A stretch of DNA of 64,000 nt from assembly GCA_964448675.1 (NCBI GenBank), contig CAYUZU010000028.1, positions 1 to 64,000 of the forward strand. The letters are read 5' to 3'. Source of the DNA: CAYUZU01 sp964448675. GTDB lineage: Bacteria > Planctomycetota > Phycisphaerae > UBA1845 > Fen-1342. The translations under genes were made by a program, and so were the position numbers. The number at the start of each line of letters is the position of its first letter. Positions within the stretch are counted from its first letter, which is position 1. Shown piece by piece: positions 25,518 through 32,708 of this stretch. The notes below the pieces were generated by a model. It saw nothing but the letters and a program-made list of their open reading frames with translations, was not told the DNA's origin and did not search any database.

Positions 25518-26093
25518 ATGACGTCTGCATTATCTCGACCGTCCGATGATCACGTGCCGACCCACAGCCAGCCCGTGGTCCTCGGAATCGACCCCGGTCT
25601 GCAACGGACCGGATACGCGCTGCTGTCGCCTGGCGGGGCGGCAGCCGAAGTTTTCCTGCTTGAAGCGGGCGTCATTCGCCTGCCACGCGGGGAAGCGCTC
25701 TCGCGGCGGCTCGTGCTGCTCCACGAAGGCCTGTGCGAGTTGCTCGACACGCATCACCCTGCGCTGTTGGCCTGTGAGGAGCTCTACGCCCATTACAAGC
25801 ATCCGCGAACGGCCATCCTGATGGGGCATGCTCGCGGCGTGATTCTCGCCGCCGCTGCCCGGGCCGGTCTTGGGATCATTCCCGTGGCCGCGACCAATGT
25901 CAAAAAGCTCCTGACCGGAAGCGGCCGCGCGAGCAAGCGACAGATGCAATTAGCGGTCGCGGCGACGCTCAAACTACCCGCGGTCCCAGAACCCAACGAC
26001 GTTGCGGACGCGATTGCGATCGCCCTGGCCGGACTGCGGCTGCAGCACGGGCAGGACGCCGCCAGTCAGGCGCAGCGGAGCGAATCGGCATGA
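25518..26093 (+). CDS. ruvC: Crossover junction endodeoxyribonuclease RuvC
   Basis: A 191-residue Holliday-junction resolvase. The RNase H-like active-site acids are present: Asp25 in LGIDPG, Glu87 in ACEELY, Asp161 and Asp164 in PNDVADAIAIAL. The first 20 residues are an extension beyond the usual start. The ATG was chosen as the closest in-frame start; a GTG-type alternative further upstream would add poorly conserved sequence. It overlaps ruvA by four bases (ATGA), so the two are translated together. ruvB is not in this window. Confidence 0.95.
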   Translation: MTSALSRPSDDHVPTHSQPVVLGIDPGLQRTGYALLSPGGAAAEVFLLEAGVIRLPRGEALSRRLVLLHEGLCELLDTHHPALLACEELYAHYKHPRTAILMGHARGVILAAAARAGLGIIPVAATNVKKLLTGSGRASKRQMQLAVAATLKLPAVPEPNDVADAIAIALAGLRLQHGQDAASQAQRSESA

Positions 26094-26722
26094 TCAGCCG
26101 ACTTACCGGAACCGTCGTGCATGTCGGCGCAGACACCGTCGAGATCGAACGCGACGGACTGGCCTTCGAGTGTCTTATACCGGCCGCCACCCTGCACGAG
26201 TTGCAGCAGGCGATCGGAGAATCCCGGACACTCTTCACCTTTCTTTACCTGGAAGGCAACCCGGCGGGGTCGAACCTCGTGCCGCGCCTGGTCGGTTTCA
26301 GCAGCGCGGCCGAGCGGGCGTTCTTTCACCGGTTCACCCGCGTGAAGGGGGTCAGCATCCGCCGGGCGCTGCGGGCGATGAGCTTGCCGGTGCAGCAGCT
26401 CGCCGCCGCGATCGAGCACGGGGATGCGCGGCTGCTGACGGGGCTGCCGGAGATCGGCAAGAAGACGGCGTCGCAGATTATCGCGGATTTGCAGGGGCAA
26501 TTGGCGGACTTCGTGGCGCCCGATGCGGCGGCGCCTGCGGTCGTGGGTGAGCTGACCTCGGCGCAGCGCGTGGCGCTGGACATCCTGGTGCAATGGGGGG
26601 ATCGCCGGGCCGATGCCGAGCGGTGGCTGCGGGCGGCGGTCGAGGCGGACGCGTCGCTTACCGAGCCCGAGGACATGGTGCGGGCGGCCTATCAGCGCAA
26701 GCTGCAGCATGCCGGCCGGTGA
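26090..26722 (+). CDS. ruvA: Holliday junction branch migration protein RuvA
   Basis: A 210-residue DNA-binding protein that forms tetramers on Holliday junctions and loads RuvB. The N-terminal OB-fold (MISRLTGTVVHVGADTVEIE), the helix-hairpin-helix pair (FHRFTRVKGVSIRRAL and LLTGLPEIGKKTASQIIADL) and the C-terminal RuvB-contacting domain (about residues 150-205) are all visible. The length is normal. The start overlaps the ruvC stop. No SOS-type operator was recognised before the pair. Confidence 0.95.
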   Translation: MISRLTGTVVHVGADTVEIERDGLAFECLIPAATLHELQQAIGESRTLFTFLYLEGNPAGSNLVPRLVGFSSAAERAFFHRFTRVKGVSIRRALRAMSLPVQQLAAAIEHGDARLLTGLPEIGKKTASQIIADLQGQLADFVAPDAAAPAVVGELTSAQRVALDILVQWGDRRADAERWLRAAVEADASLTEPEDMVRAAYQRKLQHAGR

Positions 26723-26790
26723 AGCGGCGTACGGGGGGGCCGATCGGGTCTTCTTGTCGAGTGGGCGTTTCCGGCGGCTGGTGGGGAGTA

Positions 26791-27645
26791 TCAGAACGCA
26801 AACGCCGTATCGGTGAGACCGACGTTGATCTCGACCTTGGTCATGGTGTAGCTGCCGAGCAGGATGCGGCGGTCGCGGTCGGCGTACGTATAAATGCCCA
26901 CCGGCAGCAGCCACGCGCGATCGAGGTGCAGCACGAGCTGCGCGTTGGGATAGGCCCCGCCCTCGCCCGCGTACGGGAGTTCGCGCAGCAGGACATAGGT
27001 TTCACGGCCGTCGATCGCGCCGATGCCGAGGTAGCGCAGGTCCAGCTCGCCGCGCAAGGCGGCCGTGCGATTCACCGCTTCGATGGCGGCATAGGTGCCG
27101 GCGTGGCCGGCCTTGTCGAGGGTCTGGCGGCTGCTGGCGCGGGCGCGCTCGCCGTCCACTGCGATGCGCACCTCGGCGGCGAACATGCGCAGCACGCAGC
27201 CGGCGGGTTCGATGAGTGCGAGGTCGGCGCCGTCGGCGTCGCGATCGCGGCCGCGGACGTAGCAGGCGCGTTTCGCCTGGTCGGCGTTTTCGAGCCACTC
27301 GAGGTAGACGCTGTGCGGCTGCTGGCGGTAGCGCATGGCGACGCATTGCAGGGGGCCCAGCGTACCGGCGAGGCGCTCCTGGCGCAGCAACACACAGCGG
27401 TAGTCCTGCACTTCGCGCAGGCAGCGTTCCCGGGCCAGCCTGATCAGGGCGCGCGGCGACTCCTGCGCCAGCTGGTGCAGGGGATCGCCGGCGGTGCCCG
27501 TAAGGCCGCCGGCACGCACGACGCCCGATAGTGGGTCGGATACGCTTTCCCGGCTCAGGGCAACGTCCAGCTCGGGCTTGACGGCGGCGGCAGCCAGCGC
27601 GATCAGCAGGGGTAGATGCGCCCGTCGCGGGCGATACCAAGGCAT
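26791..27645 (-). CDS. DUF1571 family exported protein
   Basis: A 284-residue protein of unknown function, of a family prominent in planctomycetes. The N-terminus (about residues 8-22) is hydrophobic and likely a signal peptide or anchor. The DUF1571 core is recognisable in DYRCVLLRQERL, RYRQQPHSVYLEWLE and KRACYVRGRDRD, followed by a LolA/LolB-like beta pattern to the C-terminus (YPNAQLVLHLDRAWLLPVG). A LolA-like fold would suggest binding a hydrophobic ligand, but this is only an impression. A clear GGAGG precedes the ATG. It is convergent with ruvA, with no obvious terminator in the 68-bp gap. Confidence 0.75.
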   Translation of the reverse strand: MPWYRPRRAHLPLLIALAAAAVKPELDVALSRESVSDPLSGVVRAGGLTGTAGDPLHQLAQESPRALIRLARERCLREVQDYRCVLLRQERLAGTLGPLQCVAMRYRQQPHSVYLEWLENADQAKRACYVRGRDRDADGADLALIEPAGCVLRMFAAEVRIAVDGERARASSRQTLDKAGHAGTYAAIEAVNRTAALRGELDLRYLGIGAIDGRETYVLLRELPYAGEGGAYPNAQLVLHLDRAWLLPVGIYTYADRDRRILLGSYTMTKVEINVGLTDTAFAF

Positions 27646-27855
27646 AAATTCCTCCGCTTATTAAAGATCAGAAACGCACACGGGCCGGAGCAAACGCCGT
27701 GCCGAGGGATGCGCTGGTGTGGCGAGAATGGCAACGGAGGGGAGATGTGCGGCGGCGGGGCCGTTAAAGCGGGTAGTTTGTCCGGCAGGTCCGGAACGGA
27801 AGCGGGATTCGTAGATGGTCGAATGGCGCTGCTGCGTGTTATCGGAGCCGGCGGC

Positions 27856-28974
27856 TCAGGCCGTGGGGGCGAGCGCGGCGCGTTTCTTCTCGATGTCTTC
27901 GAGGAGTTGGGCGAAGGAATCGGCGAACTTCTGGACGCCTTCCTTGAGCAGGCAGCCAGTGACCCATTCCATCTCGATCTTGATGTTGTCGAATTCCCGC
28001 ATGACCTTTTCGGCGTGGTCGAGGCCATCGTCGATGGTCTGTGCGACGACGGCGTGGTCGCGGATGGCGTCGAGCGTGTCGGGCGGAACAGTGTTCACCG
28101 TGTTCACGCCGATGAGCGGATCGACATACTTGGTGTCGGGGTAGTTCGGGTTCTTGGTCGAGGTGCTGGCCCAGAGGGGGCGTTGCACGCGGGCGCCGTC
28201 GGCGCGCAGGTCGGCGAAGGCGTCGCTCTCGAAGACCGCCTTGTAGTTGGCGTAGGCGATCTTGGCGTTGGCGACCGCGGCGAGGCCGTAGAGCGGCTCC
28301 AGATGCGGCTCGCCGTGCTCGATGCGGTGCTTGATCACGTCGTCGGCGAGGGTGTCGACGCGGCTGACAAAGAACGACGCGACCGAGGACACGGTGCCGA
28401 GCGGACGCCCGCTGTCCTTGAACTGGCGCAGACCCTGGAGGTAGGCGTCCATCACGCGCTTGTGCATCTCGGTGGAGAAGATGAGCGTAACGTTGACGTT
28501 GATGCCCTGGCCGATGAGCGTGGTGATGGCGGGCAGGCCGGCATCGGTGGCTGGCACCTTGATCATCACATTGGGGCGGTTGAGCAGGCCAAACAGACGC
28601 CGTGCTTCGGTAACGGTGCCCTCGGTGTCGTGGGCGAGGTTGGGATTGACCTCGATGGAGACGAAGCCGTCGCGGCCGTGCGTTTCGTTATAGACGCTGC
28701 GCAGCACGTCGGCGGCCTCGCCGACGTCCGTGAGGGCGAGCTGCTCGTAGATGTCGTCTGCGGACCTGCCGTCTTTGGCGAGTCGCTGGATGTCGCCGTC
28801 GTACGTGTCGCCGGCAGAAATCGACTTCTGGAAGATCGTCGGGTTGGAGGTCACACCGGTGATGCCTTCGTCGACCAAGGCTTGCAGCTTGCCGGAGCGC
28901 ACCAGGTCGCGGCTGATGTAGTCGAGCCAGATGGCTTGTCCGAGGGCGGCGATCTGTTTGATGCGGTTGGTCAT
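27856..28974 (-). CDS. tal: Transaldolase (long TalB/phosphopentose-type)
   Basis: A 372-residue enzyme of the pentose phosphate pathway that moves a dihydroxyacetone unit from sedoheptulose 7-phosphate to glyceraldehyde 3-phosphate. The Schiff-base lysine lies in NVMIKVPATDAG. Other family motifs are IWLDYISRDLVRSGKL, GVTSNPTIFQKSI, NVTLIFS and VASFFVSRVD. The length and N-terminus match the long bacterial transaldolases (often fused to glucose-6-phosphate isomerase elsewhere); here it is a single domain. The Shine-Dalgarno is AGGAACT. A TATAAT box and a small palindrome lie about 150-170 bp upstream. Confidence 0.93.
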   Translation of the reverse strand: MTNRIKQIAALGQAIWLDYISRDLVRSGKLQALVDEGITGVTSNPTIFQKSISAGDTYDGDIQRLAKDGRSADDIYEQLALTDVGEAADVLRSVYNETHGRDGFVSIEVNPNLAHDTEGTVTEARRLFGLLNRPNVMIKVPATDAGLPAITTLIGQGINVNVTLIFSTEMHKRVMDAYLQGLRQFKDSGRPLGTVSSVASFFVSRVDTLADDVIKHRIEHGEPHLEPLYGLAAVANAKIAYANYKAVFESDAFADLRADGARVQRPLWASTSTKNPNYPDTKYVDPLIGVNTVNTVPPDTLDAIRDHAVVAQTIDDGLDHAEKVMREFDNIKIEMEWVTGCLLKEGVQKFADSFAQLLEDIEKKRAALAPTA

Positions 28975-29116
28975 GTCGCGAGTTCCTGCGCGGAGAATAA
29001 TGATCTTGCGGCGATTGGGCGAGGTGCCACGCGGCTGTCACTCGGGCCGACCGGCAAACCGGACGCGGTTGGGATTGCGGCCGCGAGGGACACATCCTCG
29101 CCGGGTTCTGCGTTCG

Positions 29117-29148
29117 TCAGGTGCGAGAACCTGATGCCCGTGATTATA
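29117..29148 (-). promoter_or_regulatory. Candidate transaldolase promoter with palindrome
   Basis: On the minus strand TATAAT (29143-29148) is followed by a palindrome TCAGGT-N6-ACCTGA (29117-29134) covering about +2 to +20 of the predicted transcript. The -35 is weak. A small stem (GCCCGT/ACGGGC) also surrounds the -10. Confidence 0.35.
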
Positions 29149-29183
29149 ACGGGCGGGCGGCCTTCGGGCAGGGGAGTAGCCGC

Positions 29184-29873
29184 TCAATCCGCGTCCGGCG
29201 GGCACTGCGCGACGTGGCGGGCGTCGTCAGGAGGGATGCGGGGTTCGCGGAGCAGGGCTTTGGTGCGGGCGAGGGCGGCGCTTGGCAGGGCCGCCAGGCT
29301 CGCGGCCTGTGTGCGGGCGTGCGCGAGAAGCTCGCCGTCGGGGACAACGCTCGTGACGAGGCCGAGGGCCCGGGCGCGGTCGGCGTCGATCATGTCGCCG
29401 GTGAGGAGGAGATGGTGGGCATGGCGTGATCCGGCGGCGTCGCGCAGCGGGTCGATGACGATGGGGGCGACCAGACCGCGCCGGATGCCGGGGTAGCCAA
29501 AGGTGGCAGAGGCGGCCGCGCTGGCCAGATCGGCGAGGGTCACGAGCAGTGCGCCGCCCGCGGCCGCGGGGCCGTTGACGGCGGCGACGAGTGGCTTGGG
29601 CAGTGCACGGATCGCGTCGACGAGCCGGGCCAGGTCGGTGATGTCGTGCTGCGTGGCGTTGGCGGGCATTTCGTCGAGGTCGAGGCCGGCGCAGAAGGCG
29701 GGCGGCGCGCCGGTCAGCAGCACGACGTGGACGGCGGCGTCAGCCGTCGCCTGGTGGACCGTCTCGATCATGGCAGCGATCAGGTCGCGCGACAGCGCGT
29801 TGCGGCGCGCGGGGCGGTTCAGGGTGAGTTCGAGGACGGCGCCCTCGCGGTGACAATGGAGTGGTTCGTTCAT
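29184..29873 (-). CDS. Crotonase-fold protein without the two catalytic glutamates
   Basis: A 229-residue enoyl-CoA hydratase/isomerase family protein. The CoA-binding and oxyanion region AFCAGLDLDE and NGPAAAGGALL are preserved. The positions matching rat enoyl-CoA hydratase Glu144 and Glu164 are Leu109 and Gly129 (FGYPGIRRG instead of FGxPE), so it is not a standard hydratase. Other crotonases use different acids, so some CoA-ester chemistry is still possible. The ATG overlaps the stop of the SecD-head-like gene (ATGA), placing it third in an operon with the CCA-type enzyme. The C-terminus is short compared with hydratases of about 260 residues. Confidence 0.75.
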   Translation of the reverse strand: MNEPLHCHREGAVLELTLNRPARRNALSRDLIAAMIETVHQATADAAVHVVLLTGAPPAFCAGLDLDEMPANATQHDITDLARLVDAIRALPKPLVAAVNGPAAAGGALLVTLADLASAAASATFGYPGIRRGLVAPIVIDPLRDAAGSRHAHHLLLTGDMIDADRARALGLVTSVVPDGELLAHARTQAASLAALPSAALARTKALLREPRIPPDDARHVAQCPPDAD

Positions 29874-30391
29874 GGCGCGGGCTTGTCGAAGGTCGGGCCG
29901 CGGCGAATGCGCTGGGCATTGAGCTGGGCGGCGATCTGCCGGGCGCGCGCGGGCGAGAAATCGTCGTAGAGAAACACGGTACCGGCGACGATCGGCGACG
30001 GCCAGCCGGGTGACATGATGAGCGCGTCGTTGAGGAAGACGGCCATGCGGTGGCCGGGGTGCTCGCGCGTGACGCGTTCGAGAGTGGCGGCGCCGTCCGG
30101 TGTGAAGTCCAGGCGGACCATGGCACGCTGGGGGTTGATGAACGCGGCGGCGTTCCAGACGTCGCGATCGGTGAGGAAGGGGTCGGTGTCGAGGTAGAGC
30201 GGGCGATCGTTCTCGTCGGTGGTCTGGGCGAGGCCCTCAGCTTTGCTGCTCGAGGCGAGGTGGAAGCTGAGGCGTACGGGCTCGGTCGGTTCGGGAAGGG
30301 GCTTGTCGCTCTCGGTGCCGCGGAAGACAGCGCAGCCCGTGCCTGCGAGCAAGAGCAATGTTGCCAGCATGACGGCGGTATGGCTGTTCAT
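29870..30391 (-). CDS. Lipoprotein-like protein with a SecD P1-head-like domain
   Basis: A 173-residue exported protein. The N-terminal segment MLATLLLLAGTGC suggests lipidation at Cys19 (a non-ideal lipobox). Residues about 35-165 resemble the P1 head of SecD: VRLSFHLASS, then MVRLDFTPDGAATLERVT, AVFLNDALIMSPGW and YDDFSPARARQIAAQLNA. In SecDF this head faces the periplasm and helps pull out preproteins; a free head in a small lipoprotein is unusual and its job is unknown. It overlaps its neighbours on both sides by four bases (ATGA), so it is translationally coupled to the CCA-type gene and the crotonase gene. Confidence 0.65.
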   Translation of the reverse strand: MNSHTAVMLATLLLLAGTGCAVFRGTESDKPLPEPTEPVRLSFHLASSSKAEGLAQTTDENDRPLYLDTDPFLTDRDVWNAAAFINPQRAMVRLDFTPDGAATLERVTREHPGHRMAVFLNDALIMSPGWPSPIVAGTVFLYDDFSPARARQIAAQLNAQRIRRGPTFDKPAP

Positions 30392-31662
30392 GACGGCGGG
30401 CCTCCGGGCGTGAGGCCTTCGCGGGCGAGGATGGCGTCGAGGGCCGCTGCGGCCTGCGCACCGGTGGTGAGCTCTTCGTCGAGCTGGCGGGTGTAGAGCT
30501 CGTCGAGGATGCGTTTGAACGCCGGGCCCGGCACGATGCCGCGGCTGATCAGGTCGGCGCCCGTGACGAGCGGCGGCGGCGCGACGGCATCGGCGGGGAT
30601 GGCGTCGAGGCGGTCGCGGAGTTGCCGGCGGCGGCGGTCGGTGCCGGGCAGGTCGGCGTACCGGGCTTCGGCCCAGGTGCGCAGGGCGCGCGGGGCAGGG
30701 CCGGCGAGGAGACGCTTGAGGTCGGCCAGCGACGGGGTGGTCGGGTCGTCGAGGTCGGCCTGGTGCGCGACGAGCCACTGGGCGGCTTCGCGTTCGTCGT
30801 TGGACAGGGTCAGCGCGCGGGCGATGCAGTCGATATCGGTCGGGGGGCGGTCGGCGAGCAGAATCGCCATGACCAGCTCGAAAGAGGCATTGACGGGGAG
30901 GCGGCCGAGCAGCGTGTCGATGCGGGCGATCTGTTCGGGTGTCCAATCCAGGTCGGCGCAGAGATGCGGCAGCAGGTCGCAGTCTTGCAGCAGACGCCAC
31001 GCGGTGCGGCGGGCCGGGGCGGCGAGCATGCGCGCGAGCTCGTCGCGGACGCGTTCGGCGGCGACGTGGCGCAGGTTTGGGGCGTTTTCGCGGATGGCAG
31101 TGCGCGTGGCGGCTTCGATCGGGAAGCCCAGGCGGGCGGCGAAGCGCACGGCGCGCAGCATGCGCAGGTAATCTTCGCGGAAGCGTTCGGCGGGCGTGCC
31201 GATCGCGCGCAGGATGCCGGCGCGGAGGTCGGGCATGCCGCCGACGTAGTCGATGATCTGCCGGTCGAGCGGGTCGAGGAACATGCCGTTGACGGTGAAG
31301 TCGCGGCGTTGGGCGTCGTGGCGGGCGTCGCTGAGGGTGACGTGCACCGGGTGGCGGCCGTCGAGGTAGGGCCCGTCGCTGCGGAAGGTGGCGACCTCGA
31401 CCCAGCGGCGCTTCTTCCTGACGAGCACGACGCCGAACTGGGCCCCGACCTTGCGTGTGGGGCGGAAGAGGGTGCAGACGCGCTCAGGCGGGGCGTCGGT
31501 GGCGACGTCGTAATCCTGGGGCGCGTGGCCGAGGAGCAGGTCGCGCACGCAGCCGCCGGCGAGCAGGGCCTGGTGGCCGGCGTCGGCGAGGGCGCGGACG
31601 ATGCTCACGGCGCCGCTGGCGGCGGGCGGCAGGTCGGCGTTGTACGGGAAGACCTCGTCCAT
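30388..31662 (-). CDS. CCA tRNA nucleotidyltransferase / poly(A) polymerase family protein
   Basis: A 424-residue class II nucleotidyltransferase that adds CCA or A residues to RNA 3' ends. The head-neck motifs GGCVRDLLLG, QDYDVATDA (metal-binding Asp pair), RRDFTVNGMFLD and the RNA-binding EDYLRMLRAVRFAARLGF are intact. CCA-adding and poly(A)-adding enzymes cannot be separated with certainty; the sequence resembles bacterial CCA enzymes with a C-terminal helical body. The ATG at 31662 was chosen because family-like sequence begins there; TATCAT lies 8 nt upstream and no Shine-Dalgarno is present. First gene of a three-gene operon. Confidence 0.88.
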   Translation of the reverse strand: MDEVFPYNADLPPAASGAVSIVRALADAGHQALLAGGCVRDLLLGHAPQDYDVATDAPPERVCTLFRPTRKVGAQFGVVLVRKKRRWVEVATFRSDGPYLDGRHPVHVTLSDARHDAQRRDFTVNGMFLDPLDRQIIDYVGGMPDLRAGILRAIGTPAERFREDYLRMLRAVRFAARLGFPIEAATRTAIRENAPNLRHVAAERVRDELARMLAAPARRTAWRLLQDCDLLPHLCADLDWTPEQIARIDTLLGRLPVNASFELVMAILLADRPPTDIDCIARALTLSNDEREAAQWLVAHQADLDDPTTPSLADLKRLLAGPAPRALRTWAEARYADLPGTDRRRRQLRDRLDAIPADAVAPPPLVTGADLISRGIVPGPAFKRILDELYTRQLDEELTTGAQAAAALDAILAREGLTPGGPPS

Positions 31663-31670
31663 CGCGGTGG

Positions 31671-31676
31671 ATGATA
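31671..31676 (-). promoter_or_regulatory. Candidate -10 hexamer of the CCA-type gene
   Basis: TATCAT on the minus strand, separated by 8 nt from the ATG at 31662; the same hexamer and spacing precede murG. This points to a leaderless mRNA start. Confidence 0.4.
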
Positions 31677-31706
31677 ACGCAAACGTCGCAGTGGCGCGGG
31701 GCGGCG

Positions 31707-32693
31707 TCAGGCGGCGGACTGCTGGCCGGCGGGGCCCCCTTCGCAGGTCGGATTCCAGTCGCGAACGAAGGTTTCGTCGGGGCGCTTGCGGCCTTCGAGG
31801 ACGCGGCGGACGAGGCGTTTGATGCGACGTGACAGCGGGCCGTTGAAGAAGAATGGCGAGTATTGCCGCAGGAGCAGGTACATGCGGCGGCCGAAGGGGG
31901 CATTGCGGCGGACGGTGGCCCAGACGGCGCGCCAGTAGCGGTCGGACTTGCGCGAGAAGATGAGATCGATGCGGTTGGTTACGAGCGGCGTCTCGAGAAT
32001 GTGGTTGTAGAGCACGCTGCGCAGCGAGACGACCGGTTCGAAACCGGCACGGCGGGCGCGGAGGATGAGGTCGGAGTCGGCGTGGTACTGTGGACATTGC
32101 CGGGCGTCGTAGTAGCCGACCTGCTCGAAGACGGCGCGCGGGATAAGCACGCCGTTGCCGGCCAGCGTGCCGACAGGCAGCGGATCGGGCAGGCCGTCCT
32201 TGACGTCGTTCCAGCGCTGGCCGGCGAAGTTGAGCCGGAAGAGCTCGCCGCCGCGAAGGACGGGCGTGGTGCCGACGGACCAGATTTCGTCGCGGTGGTC
32301 CTGGCACATGAGGCGGCAGCCGACGATGTAGCGGGGATTCTGTTCGCCGATTTCGACCATGTGCGTGAGGAAGTCGGGCTGCATGACGGCGTCGTCGTTG
32401 ATGGTGAGGATGTAGTCGGCGCCGTGGGCGAGGGCGTATTCGACGCCCAGATTGGTGCCGCCGGCCCACCAGAGGTTGCCGTCGCCTTCGAGGACGGGGA
32501 CGTCAGGGTGGTTGAGCTCGATGGAGCAGCGGGTGCCGTCGGTGGAGCCGTCGTCGACGATGACGACGCGGTGGTTGGGGTAGTCGATGGCGGCGAAGTT
32601 GCGCAGGAAGCGCAGGGTCTTCTCGCAGCGGTTGAAGGCGGGCACGACCGCGAAGACGAGGGGCCAGTGTTTATGCTCGGGCGGTTTCGTCAT
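31707..32693 (-). CDS. Family 2 glycosyltransferase
   Basis: A 328-residue GT-A fold enzyme. FAVVPAFNRCEKTLRFLRNF opens the domain, VVIVDDGSTDGT gives the nucleotide-binding site, and ILTINDDAVMQPDFLTHMV carries the metal-binding acid motif. The order resembles bacterial GT2 enzymes that transfer a sugar (often rhamnose) to polysaccharide. There is no membrane segment. It ends the polysaccharide cluster on the minus strand, 15 bp after the upstream glycosyltransferase; donor and acceptor are unknown. Confidence 0.88.
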   Translation of the reverse strand: MTKPPEHKHWPLVFAVVPAFNRCEKTLRFLRNFAAIDYPNHRVVIVDDGSTDGTRCSIELNHPDVPVLEGDGNLWWAGGTNLGVEYALAHGADYILTINDDAVMQPDFLTHMVEIGEQNPRYIVGCRLMCQDHRDEIWSVGTTPVLRGGELFRLNFAGQRWNDVKDGLPDPLPVGTLAGNGVLIPRAVFEQVGYYDARQCPQYHADSDLILRARRAGFEPVVSLRSVLYNHILETPLVTNRIDLIFSRKSDRYWRAVWATVRRNAPFGRRMYLLLRQYSPFFFNGPLSRRIKRLVRRVLEGRKRPDETFVRDWNPTCEGGPAGQQSAA

Positions 32694-32708
32694 GGGACCT
32701 GGCGCGGA

